Source: Flavobacteriales bacterium (lineage in GTDB: Bacteria; Bacteroidota; Bacteroidia; Flavobacteriales_E; Vicingaceae). Taken from it: a stretch of DNA of 8,259 nucleotides. The translations under genes were made by a program, and so were the position numbers. Shown here in pieces: positions 1-5,946 of this stretch. Numbering within the stretch: position 1 is the first letter of the stretch; every line of letters begins with the position of its first letter. Location: contig NVVI01000005.1 of assembly GCA_002402165.1 (NCBI GenBank), positions 80,156 to 88,414 of the forward strand, in the 5' to 3' direction. A model generated the notes under the pieces. It was not told the origin of the DNA and searched no databases. It saw only the letters and a program-made list of their open reading frames with translations.

Positions 1-317
1 TCATCGGCAATGGCATACGTTTCTTTAAACTCAGTTTCATCAATATGTTTTCTGTCTAAAGCTCTGTATAATTGTGAACGAACTTCTCCAACCGAACCTT
101 TAGAATATCCTAAAAATTGAATAAATTCTTTATTTCCTCCTCTTTCAAATCCTTCAGCAATATTGTCCATTGTTGAACCTGAAGATCTGCTTATTTGGTT
201 TTTCAATTCAAAGTCTTTGCTAAAAGTTTCTTTTTGCATAAATTCAAAAACTTTCTGACAAAGAAGTCTTGACTTTTGCCAAACTTCTAAATCTTCAAAT
301 TTTCTAATTGTTGCCAT
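1..317 (-). CDS. Four-helix-bundle protein (S23/IVP-like family), C-terminus cut by window edge
   Basis: The ATG at 317-315 opens a frame that stays open for 105 codons to the window edge, so only the N-terminal part is seen. The start MATIRKFEDLEVWQKSR, then the segments QISRSSGSTMDNIAEGFERG (residues 41-60) and FIQFLGYSKGSVGEVRSQLY (65-84), are the hallmarks of the four-helix-bundle family named after the protein encoded in the 23S rRNA intervening sequence of Leptospira. Members are usually about 115-125 aa, so roughly 10-20 residues are missing. The fold is shared with Avd, the accessory protein of diversity-generating retroelements. Most stand-alone copies have no known function. The gene begins 23 nt after the Rid gene stop, and the gap consists of an AGTTTAAAGTT-type repeat. 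Family assignment is confident; the role is unknown. Confidence 0.9.
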   Translation of the reverse strand, partial: MATIRKFEDLEVWQKSRLLCQKVFEFMQKETFSKDFELKNQISRSSGSTMDNIAEGFERGGNKEFIQFLGYSKGSVGEVRSQLYRALDRKHIDETEFKETYAIAD

Positions 318-343
318 AACTCTAAACTTCTAACTTTAAACTA
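318..343 (-). repeat. AGTTTAAAGTT-type junction repeat
   Basis: Read on the minus strand, the whole gap between the Rid stop and the four-helix-bundle ATG is a degenerate run of units resembling GTTTAAA, GTTAGAA and GTTTAGA. The core AGTTTAAAGTT is shared with the 19-bp repeats at 2483-2501 and 3646-3664. The Rid stop codon TAG (343-341) supplies the first bases of the repeat. No ribosome-binding motif stands out before the ATG at 317. Confidence 0.6.
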
Positions 344-745
344 ATCAACTATTACCGCCATTGCTTCAATTTCTATCAGTGCTGGATGGTCTAATAAATC
401 GACCACAAAAATCATACTCATACACGGGTAATGTTTTCCCATAATATCTTTCCAGATTGCTCCTAATTCTCTTCTTGATTCTAAATACTGATCCCTATCT
501 TTACAGAAGCATGTCATTTTACAGATATCTGTTGGTTTACCTCCTGCTTTTTCAACTATAGCCACAATATTTTTTAATGCTTGCTCGAATTGAGGAATCA
601 ATTTTTCGCTAGCAAACTTCTCTTCTGGTGTCCAACCTACTTGTCCTGCCAAAAAAAGCGTTCTTCCTTTTGCTGCTAATATTCCATTTGAATATCCTTT
701 GGGTTTTGGCCAACCTTCGGGTAATATTGTTTCGTGTTCGTTCAT
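341..745 (-). CDS. Rid (YjgF/YER057c/UK114) family protein lacking the RidA catalytic arginine
   Basis: The 134-aa product has the usual length and layout of the family: an FLAGQVGWTP strand near residues 31-40, an FEQALKNIVAIVEKAGGKPTD helix region (53-73), and a closing IEIEAMAVIVD strand (124-134). These proteins form trimers with active sites at the subunit interfaces. RidA hydrolyses reactive enamine/imine intermediates such as 2-aminoacrylate using Arg105 (E. coli numbering), within FPARS. Here the aligned segment is YPCMS (106-110), which puts Met109 in the arginine position, so canonical imine deaminase activity is unlikely. It more likely belongs to one of the arginine-less Rid subgroups, often found beside catabolic genes. 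It lies 52 nt downstream of hyuB, and the spacer holds a REP-like hairpin. It may handle an intermediate of the HyuA/HyuB pathway, but that rests on position alone. Confidence 0.9.
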   Translation of the reverse strand: MNEHETILPEGWPKPKGYSNGILAAKGRTLFLAGQVGWTPEEKFASEKLIPQFEQALKNIVAIVEKAGGKPTDICKMTCFCKDRDQYLESRRELGAIWKDIMGKHYPCMSMIFVVDLLDHPALIEIEAMAVIVD

Positions 746-766
746 TTTAATATTTTAGTTTGAGTT

Positions 767-792
767 GCTCTCTTCGACTCCGCTCAGAGGGC
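767..792. repeat. REP-like palindromic repeat with TTCGACTCCGCTCA core
   Basis: GCTCTC at 767-772 pairs with GAGGGC at 787-792 (six pairs, one G-T wobble) around a 14-nt loop TTCGACTCCGCTCA. The core closely resembles a widespread intergenic element of Bacteroidota and other phyla, recognised from memory. It starts 5 nt past the hyuB stop and could act as a transcript-end stabiliser or weak terminator. No long T-run follows on the minus strand, so a strong intrinsic terminator is not supported. Confidence 0.65.
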
Positions 793-797
793 ATCTA

Positions 798-2465
798 TTA
801 TAACTTATATTCTTCTTTTGCTTGCTCTTCAGTAATTACTTCATTTCTTAAATCCCATTTTACTGCATCCCTATCTCTATCTTTAGGTTTTCCATAACCA
901 CCACCACCGCCAGCAATTTGTCTGTAAACTGTTCCACTAGGTATTCCTTCAACGATATCTTTACTCATTGGAATATGTTCTTTTCCGTCAGGGTAAGTCA
1001 AAGCAATACTGTTTAACACACTTCCTTTTCCTCCAAAAAGACCATAATTTTGCTCTACATCACCATCTCCAAACACCACCATAGTGGCATCATCTCCTCC
1101 CATTTTAATAATGGTTTCTATTCCTAGTCCACCTCTCCATTTTCCTACTCCACCGGAATTCGTTAGGTATTCATGTTTTAAAATTAAGTGAGGTGTTTGC
1201 TGCTCATACATTTCGTAATCCTGATCCAGCAAACCGCCAGAAGCGTCAATCATACCAATATGATCGTAACCATCATCTCCTTCTAATGCTCCTGAACCTC
1301 CTTTTAATCCCATAAAGCAGATATCAACATATTTCTCTCCTGTTCTTGGATGATCTCCAGTAAATAATGAACACAACAAATGATTCCAACCAGCAGTAAC
1401 TTTTCCCGGCATAGCAGGACCTAATGCTTTAAAAATAGAATCTGCTACTTGCGGACATAAATGATTTCCGAAAGTTGTAGCTTTCGGGTAAGATGCATTT
1501 AAGATTGTTCCTTCTGGAACGATATAAGTCAATGGTCTAATCATACCTTGATTGTGCGGTATGTTTGGATTAACCATTTGCAAGAATGTTAAGGTAATTG
1601 CCGAACAAGATGAAGTATAAGTTCCGTTTACAAATCCGTTTGTTTCTGGAGATGTTTCAGAAAAATCAAAAATGATGTCTTCATCATTAACCGTTATGAT
1701 TGCTTTAATTTCAAATTGAGAACCTGGATGTTTTCCATCATAATAAACCATACTACTTCCTTCATAGGTGCCGTTCGGCACCGATGCTATTTCTGCACGC
1801 ATCATCGTTTCTGTACTGTTAAAAAGTTCTAGTTTATGTGCTTGATAACAATCAATTCCATATTTAGAAACCAGAGCATTTAATCTTCTTTCTCCCAGAC
1901 TACAAGCTCCGATTTGTGCTTTAATATCCTCTTGCACCATTGTTAATCGGATGTTGGCAAAAATCAAATTCCAAACATCTTCTCTAAACTTTCCTTTTTC
2001 GTACAGTTTAACAGCAGGGATTCTCAGTGCTTCTTGCCAAACTTCTGTGGCATTTGGATTATATCCTCCTTGCACAGCTCCACCAATATCAGCTTGATGA
2101 CCTTTTGCTGCTGACCAACCAATTAAATTACCTTCACAAAAAATAGGTTTAAAAATGGCTACATCATTATTCTGATTCCCCATAGAGAACACATCATTAT
2201 GAATAATCACATCCCCTTCGTGAATATCTTCTCCATATTGATCCAAAATAACTTTACAAACTGGACCAAGCGAGAAACTTAGAATAGGTAAATTCTCCGT
2301 TTGTTCCAGCATATTTCCTTCTGCATCATACAATCCAGTAACAAAATCTTTTGCTTCGCATAATATTGGCGAACGAGTAGTTTTCGTTAATGAAATACTC
2401 ATTTCATCCGTTATGGATTTAAATGCTCTTTGAAAGATGCTCAATAATATTTTATCAATTTTCAT
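798..2465 (-). CDS. Hydantoinase B/oxoprolinase family protein (HyuB-type catalytic subunit)
   Basis: This 555-aa protein covers the full Hydantoinase_B domain. Diagnostic segments include LSFSLGPV (62-69), VIIHNDVFSMG (86-96), GHQADIGGAVQGG (122-134), KWRGGLGIE (442-450) and the C-terminal glycine-rich QIAGGGGGYGKPKDRD (516-531). The family partners HyuA in ATP-dependent hydantoinases, 5-oxoprolinases and caprolactamase, and in acetone and acetophenone carboxylases, where this subunit works on the activated intermediate. In the usual NDPYxGGTHxxDV motif, this protein reads NDVFSMGNQNNDV (90-102), so Gln98 stands where His is common. This may mark a subfamily or a change in metal or substrate handling. 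The ATG at 2465 gives an N-terminus of normal length, and hyuA lies upstream, separated by a two-gene cassette. The substrate cannot be assigned. Confidence 0.93.
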   Translation of the reverse strand: MKIDKILLSIFQRAFKSITDEMSISLTKTTRSPILCEAKDFVTGLYDAEGNMLEQTENLPILSFSLGPVCKVILDQYGEDIHEGDVIIHNDVFSMGNQNNDVAIFKPIFCEGNLIGWSAAKGHQADIGGAVQGGYNPNATEVWQEALRIPAVKLYEKGKFREDVWNLIFANIRLTMVQEDIKAQIGACSLGERRLNALVSKYGIDCYQAHKLELFNSTETMMRAEIASVPNGTYEGSSMVYYDGKHPGSQFEIKAIITVNDEDIIFDFSETSPETNGFVNGTYTSSCSAITLTFLQMVNPNIPHNQGMIRPLTYIVPEGTILNASYPKATTFGNHLCPQVADSIFKALGPAMPGKVTAGWNHLLCSLFTGDHPRTGEKYVDICFMGLKGGSGALEGDDGYDHIGMIDASGGLLDQDYEMYEQQTPHLILKHEYLTNSGGVGKWRGGLGIETIIKMGGDDATMVVFGDGDVEQNYGLFGGKGSVLNSIALTYPDGKEHIPMSKDIVEGIPSGTVYRQIAGGGGGYGKPKDRDRDAVKWDLRNEVITEEQAKEEYKL

Positions 2466-2482
2466 AATCAGTTTCGTGTTAT

Positions 2483-2501
2483 GAGTTTAAAGTTTCGAGT
2501 T
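2483..2501 (+). repeat. 19-bp inverted repeat, left copy (flanks two-gene cassette)
   Basis: GAGTTTAAAGTTTCGAGTT on the plus strand is the exact reverse complement of 3646-3664. It lies in the 39-nt gap between the nuclease-like gene (stop 2507-2505) and hyuB (ATG 2465-2463). The match stops sharply on both sides. The core belongs to the AGTTTAAAGTT family seen at other junctions in this window. Confidence 0.85.
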
Positions 2502-2504
2502 GAT

Positions 2505-3005
2505 TTATTCATAAATAAATAATTCGCGTAAAAACTTCCCTTCTTCTTCACAATACCCAATGAACAGGTATCTATCTCCTATTGTACTCAATTTAAAATT
2601 CTTAATAATCTGTATTAAATATTCTTTTGTTTCTCTTACACTCTCCTTTGTTCCTCCTTGATATATCATTAATCGATGATCTGCCTTAGCAACCATTATT
2701 TTCTCAAAATCATATTGAATTTCCTCAATGCTTCGGTTCCATTCAGACTCAACAACTAATGGAATTTCTTTTAAACTATTGTTTTCATATTTCCACCAAG
2801 TCATATCAAATAACCATTCTGAATCATAATCATCAGAAATAGCTGAAACACTTATATCGCATCCGTTTTTTTCTCCCAAACTTCCCAATAATTTCATTAT
2901 CCCTTTTGTCCAATCTCCATCAGATAATTCAGCGTCAAGAGCTTTCTTTGCAAAAGGCTTTAATGTTTCAAATATTTGAGCTTCTATTTTGTCTAATTCA
3001 GCCAT
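2505..3005 (-). CDS. Hypothetical protein, possible PD-(D/E)XK nuclease-like fold
   Basis: I do not recognise a named family for this 166-aa protein. It has no signal peptide or membrane segment. The middle has a pattern that fits a PD-(D/E)XK core: a strand with an acidic residue, WLFDMTWW (64-71, Asp67); then IPLVVESEWN (81-90, Glu86 and Glu88); then an amphipathic helix DFEKIMVAKADH (99-110) with Lys102; then a strand RLMIYQ (111-116). The third catalytic position would be Glu88 rather than Lys, so either the lysine has migrated or the site is inactive. The fold is inferred by eye and is tentative. Its ATG follows the upstream gene's TAG after only 2 nt, which implies translational coupling. 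It does not resemble the acetone carboxylase gamma subunit despite similar length. The rest of the pathway gives no obvious role for it. Confidence 0.8.
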   Translation of the reverse strand: MAELDKIEAQIFETLKPFAKKALDAELSDGDWTKGIMKLLGSLGEKNGCDISVSAISDDYDSEWLFDMTWWKYENNSLKEIPLVVESEWNRSIEEIQYDFEKIMVAKADHRLMIYQGGTKESVRETKEYLIQIIKNFKLSTIGDRYLFIGYCEEEGKFLRELFIYE

Positions 3006-3007
3006 TC

Positions 3008-3595
3008 CTATTCTTCGTCTTCTAATTTTTCAGAAGTATGATATTCTGTATCTCCTGAGAGTATTACATTTTGATTATCAATGTTTTTTTCAAATATGTT
3101 TAAGTAATTTACATCTTGTTTGTCCTTATCTAAATTATCCTTATCTAATTCTATCTTAGTAAGAAGCTTTGCACAAGCACCTTTAAAGTCTTCAAAAAAT
3201 TGTTCAATTACCAAAATTCTACGTCCCTCTTCATCTTTCTTTAAATGGTATTCCAAAGGTGTTTTACTAATATTGTGTGATGTAAGAATAATTTCTTTTC
3301 CTGGACGAAGTTTATGAATCATATTACCTCTAAGTTGTTTAAATAAAAAATCTTGATTTTGCTTGTAAAAAGAGTTTTTAAATAAATTTTTAAGCCCTGC
3401 TTTAAATCTTGTTTTAGACTCTCCATATTTATCTATTTCTTCTGAATCATAAAAACTACCAAGCACTTCAATTCCTTGACAAATAATTACAAACGCATAG
3501 TATTCAAAACCTTGTGCAATCATTTTATCAACACCATCTATAAGAACTTTATTAATAAATTCTTTATAATCCAATATTTTATCTTCTGTCCCCAT
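3008..3595 (-). CDS. Hypothetical HEPN-like protein with Rx4H motif
   Basis: This 195-aa protein is mostly helical and charged, without a signal peptide or clear membrane helix. The N-terminal half includes YYAFVIICQGIEVLGSFYD (32-50) and a basic stretch around KTRFKAGLKNLFKNSFYK (61-78). It is followed by FKQLRGNMIHKLRPGKEI (85-102), in which Arg89 and His94 form an Rx4H motif of the kind found in HEPN ribonuclease domains. HEPN proteins serve as toxins or as parts of defence systems, but many have lost activity. After residue 148 the tail is low-complexity and highly charged (DKDNLDKDKQD), ending in acidic LEDEE. The gene lies 18 nt after hyuA and is coupled to the nuclease-like gene. The HEPN call rests on one motif and helical character, so it is a hypothesis; existence of the gene is well supported. 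Confidence 0.8.
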   Translation of the reverse strand: MGTEDKILDYKEFINKVLIDGVDKMIAQGFEYYAFVIICQGIEVLGSFYDSEEIDKYGESKTRFKAGLKNLFKNSFYKQNQDFLFKQLRGNMIHKLRPGKEIILTSHNISKTPLEYHLKKDEEGRRILVIEQFFEDFKGACAKLLTKIELDKDNLDKDKQDVNYLNIFEKNIDNQNVILSGDTEYHTSEKLEDEE

Positions 3596-3616
3596 TCCTA
3601 ATCTATCATTCCTTTA
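3593..3616 (-). promoter_or_regulatory. hyuA/cassette junction with stop-start reinitiation chain
   Basis: On the minus strand the hyuA stop TAA is followed by AGGA, a mini-ORF ATG ATA GAT TAG, two bases GA, then the ATG of the HEPN-like gene. The next junction (3010-3003) repeats the TAG-GA-ATG layout. The AGGA lies directly against each ATG, too close for normal Shine-Dalgarno pairing, so ribosome reinitiation after a nearby stop is the likelier mode of start. AGGAATG occurs three times (3607-3613, 3593-3599, 3003-3009). Confidence 0.45.
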
Positions 3617-5767
3617 TTTTTCAATTCCCTGTTTTTCCAACTCTGAACTCGAAACTTTAAACTCTTTAATTCCTTCCGGCATTAATTTTTTATTGTAAAC
3701 AATAAATGCTCCTCCAATTCCTGTTTCACAATTATAGCTTTCACCTAAGAAAACTGTAGTATTTATCTGTTCGATGATTGCTGGTCCGCTTATTTTGAAA
3801 TTACTTTTTAAGATATCCCCATCATAAACTGGAACTTCTTGCATCTTATCTTGTTCTGGAATGTAAGCCATTCTTCTACCTTTCAAGGCTTCTTCGAGTG
3901 TATCCACTCCTTTCACAATATTTCCTGATAAAGAGTGAGGTTTTTCTGTGATACCAATTGCTCTAAACCGAATATTGATTAGTTCTAATTCAGTTCCTTC
4001 CTCTTTTAGTTCGTAACCAAACTGTCTGTTATGTTCGTTATGAAAAGCATCTTTTATTGTTTCCAATTCAAAACCATAAATATCTTCCATAGAAACTTCT
4101 AACGGAACTTCGTGGTATTGACCAATATATCTTAAATCTAACGATGGTACATATTCGATTTTATCCTCTGTAATTCCTTCAGCAATAAGTGTTTTTACTG
4201 CTTCAGCTTTCATTTCATCATACAACTTTAGGAACTCATCTTTGTTTAGTCCAGAAAGTTTTGACATATAGGAGCGAACATAATCGTGCTTTAAATCGCC
4301 CAACAACATTCCTGCTGCACAAAAAATTGGTGCAACACTTGGTACAATAAACATTGGGATTTCCAATTCACGGCAAATTTCACCTGCATGAATGGATCCT
4401 GCTCCACCAGCGCAGATCATTAAAAATTCTCTAGGGTCATAACCTCTTTCTACAGAAACCTGACGAACACCTTGAGCCATATTCATATTAATAACACGGT
4501 ACATTCCAGCTGCAGCTTCTTCAGCTGTTAAGCCTAGTGGTTTTCCCAGAACCTTTTCAGTGACCTCAATTGTTTTTTCCTTATTCAGTTGATACTTTCC
4601 ACCTGCGAAAAAATCAGGGTCTAAATACCCAAGAATTAAATCGGCATCGGTACAAGCAGGATTCTCACCACCTCTATCATATGAAATTGGGCCTGGTAAT
4701 GAGCCAGCACTTTTTGGTCCCATTTGGAGCAATCCTCCTTCATCAACCCAACCAATACTTCCTCCACCAGCTCCGATGGTAATAATATCTAAGGTTGGTA
4801 ATGCAACTCTGTATCGGTCTATATCAGCTTCCGTACTCGTTACACATTGTTTATTTACCACTAGTGAAGCATCAAAACTTGTACCTCCCATATCCATTGT
4901 GATACAATTATCATATCCTAATAAATTGGCATAGTAAGCTCCTGCAATTGGTGCAGCAGCTGGTCCAGAAAGAACAGCAACGGCGGGTGTTTTGCATGCA
5001 ATTTCAGGAGTTACAACACCTCCGTTAGATTGCATAATCATTAACTTACCATTGAAGTTTAGTTTCTCTAATTTACCCAATAAGGATTTCAAATAAGAAT
5101 CTACTACCACTCCGATGTAAGCATTTACAACGGTTGTACTCACTCTTTCGTAAAATCTTACCGAGGGCAATACTTCATAAGAAGGAGAAATAAAGGTATT
5201 GGGTAATGCTTTTCTCAAATATTCGGTAGCTGCTTTTTCATTCTCGCTATTCAGATAAGAATTCATAAAACAAAAAGCTACAGCTTCAACTTCCTCTTCT
5301 TTCAGTTTTATAATAATTGCATCTAATTCAGCAAAGTTGACATCACTTAAAATATTCCCTTCCGCATCAATTCTTTCGTCAATAGTATACCTTAAATATC
5401 GTGGGACTAAAGGGACAACATTTTTGTAATGATTGTCATAACGTTCTTCTCGAATACCTCTTCTCATTTCCAGTGCATCACGAAAACCTTTGGTCGTAAT
5501 TAAGGCAGTTTTTGCACCTCCGTGTGTAAGTAAAGCATTTGTAGCTACGGTAGTCCCGTGAACAATAGTATCAATGTTATCAATAAACTCAGCTTCGGGT
5601 AAATTTAACTTTTCAGCTATTTCCTTTAATCCCGTAATAAACCCTTCAGAAGAATCTTCTGGAGTAGAAAGTGTTTTATGAATTATAGAATCGCCATTAT
5701 CCGCAACTAAAAAGAAGTCGGTAAAAGTTCCTCCTACATCTATGCCTATCTTATATTTCATATTCAT
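3614..5767 (-). CDS. Hydantoinase A/oxoprolinase family protein (HyuA-type ATPase subunit)
   Basis: Counting from the ATG at 5767, the product is 717 aa. IGIDVGGTFTD (7-17) is the N-terminal phosphate-binding loop of the actin/hsp70-like ATPase fold. HGTTVATNALL (70-80) and KGFRDALEMRRG (93-104) complete the N-terminal domain. ITMDMGGTSFDASL (289-302) is the second phosphate motif, followed by IGAGGGSIGW (331-340), GPKSAGSLPGPISYDRGG (350-367) and ACTDADLILGYL (371-382). The C-terminal domain carries AGGAGSIHAGEI (453-464) and GDLKHDYVRSY (490-500). This subunit phosphorylates a carbonyl or amide for HyuB. An upstream in-frame TTG at 5818 would add 17 residues encoded largely by a tandem repeat, so the ATG at 5767, or the one at 5761, is preferred. 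The last 20-odd residues (from about 696) look like an add-on, with 702-708 encoded by the 19-bp repeat. Confidence 0.93.
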   Translation of the reverse strand: MNMKYKIGIDVGGTFTDFFLVADNGDSIIHKTLSTPEDSSEGFITGLKEIAEKLNLPEAEFIDNIDTIVHGTTVATNALLTHGGAKTALITTKGFRDALEMRRGIREERYDNHYKNVVPLVPRYLRYTIDERIDAEGNILSDVNFAELDAIIIKLKEEEVEAVAFCFMNSYLNSENEKAATEYLRKALPNTFISPSYEVLPSVRFYERVSTTVVNAYIGVVVDSYLKSLLGKLEKLNFNGKLMIMQSNGGVVTPEIACKTPAVAVLSGPAAAPIAGAYYANLLGYDNCITMDMGGTSFDASLVVNKQCVTSTEADIDRYRVALPTLDIITIGAGGGSIGWVDEGGLLQMGPKSAGSLPGPISYDRGGENPACTDADLILGYLDPDFFAGGKYQLNKEKTIEVTEKVLGKPLGLTAEEAAAGMYRVINMNMAQGVRQVSVERGYDPREFLMICAGGAGSIHAGEICRELEIPMFIVPSVAPIFCAAGMLLGDLKHDYVRSYMSKLSGLNKDEFLKLYDEMKAEAVKTLIAEGITEDKIEYVPSLDLRYIGQYHEVPLEVSMEDIYGFELETIKDAFHNEHNRQFGYELKEEGTELELINIRFRAIGITEKPHSLSGNIVKGVDTLEEALKGRRMAYIPEQDKMQEVPVYDGDILKSNFKISGPAIIEQINTTVFLGESYNCETGIGGAFIVYNKKLMPEGIKEFKVSSSELEKQGIEK
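3646..3664 (-). repeat. 19-bp inverted repeat, right copy, inside hyuA 3' end
   Basis: AACTCGAAACTTTAAACTC on the plus strand is the exact reverse complement of 2483-2501. On the minus strand it reads in the hyuA frame as codons for EFKVSS plus the first base of the next serine codon (residues 702-708). The repeat therefore contributes to the HyuA C-terminal tail. Confidence 0.85.
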
Positions 5768-5773
5768 TTTATT

Positions 5774-5798
5774 GGAACGCTGATGACGCTGATTTTTA
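5774..5798. repeat. Tandem ACGCTGAT repeat in hyuA 5' leader
   Basis: ACGCTGAT occurs at 5777-5784 and again at 5786-5793, a 9-bp period, followed by a T-rich stretch. I recall similar GGAACGCxGATGACGCxGATTTTT elements as dispersed intergenic repeats in Bacteroidota genomes. It lies immediately upstream of the preferred hyuA ATG codons. If translation began at the TTG at 5818, it would be read as KNQRHQRSNK, a sequence unlike the family. Confidence 0.55.
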
Positions 5799-5828
5799 TA
5801 GTTTATTTCTTTTTTCAAATTTCAATAA

Positions 5829-5936
5829 TCAAATTATAAATCCCAAATAAGCTACAAAAGCCAACACTAAAATCTCAAACAATTTATTTTTTGAGTTTTG
5901 TGATTTGCTATTTATTTGAACTTTGGTTTTTGTCAT
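5829..5936 (-). CDS. Possible 35-aa small membrane protein (doubtful)
   Basis: An ATG 10 nt after the stop of the dehydrogenase/hydratase fusion opens a 35-codon frame. The first 18 residues are polar and basic (MTKTKVQINSKSQNSKNK). The remainder, LFEILVLAFVAYLGFII (19-35), is hydrophobic enough to span a membrane and ends at the stop. The position between two operon genes makes a small protein possible. However, the spacer is low-complexity AT-rich DNA of the kind that generates such frames by chance, and similar intergenic repeat sequence is common in this group. No homologue is recognised. Confidence 0.25.
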   Translation of the reverse strand: MTKTKVQINSKSQNSKNKLFEILVLAFVAYLGFII

Positions 5937-5946
5937 GTGTTATTTA

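Larger units (their letters stand above)
2483..3664. mobile_element. Putative inserted two-gene cassette bounded by 19-bp inverted repeats
   Basis: Two small genes of unknown function sit between hyuA and hyuB, which are normally adjacent. Perfect 19-bp inverted repeats bracket them, the right copy inside the hyuA 3' coding end. The interior is visibly AT-richer than the flanks: by hand count 3061-3120 has 11 G/C of 60, while 4381-4440 in hyuA has 28 of 60, though these were hand-picked lines. No transposase, integrase or target-site duplication is visible. Movement would therefore need help from elsewhere or occur by recombination between repeats. The repeats could also be ordinary dispersed intergenic elements that landed nearby independently. 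Confidence 0.35.

Noticed and set aside
1..343. Diversity-generating retroelement based on the Avd-like protein
   Set aside because: No reverse transcriptase, template repeat or variable repeat is visible, and the sequence matches the stand-alone S23/IVP-like family.
2505..3005. The 166-aa protein as an acetone carboxylase gamma subunit
   Set aside because: Length is similar, but the sequence has only two cysteines, no CxxC-type zinc site, and no resemblance to that subunit; its pattern fits a nuclease-like core better.
3120..3317. Plus-strand 65-codon frame inside the HEPN-like gene
   Set aside because: It lies opposite a well-supported minus-strand gene, has biased serine/leucine composition typical of an antisense shadow, and no recognisable domain.
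2483..3664. Classical insertion sequence
   Set aside because: Neither internal gene resembles a transposase and no target-site duplication was found next to the inverted repeats; only a passenger-type element is tenable.
5874..5895. Intrinsic terminator after the fusion gene
   Set aside because: CTCAAA/TTTGAG gives a weak AT-rich 6-bp stem with a 10-nt loop and no proper T-tract. The spacer is simply low-complexity.
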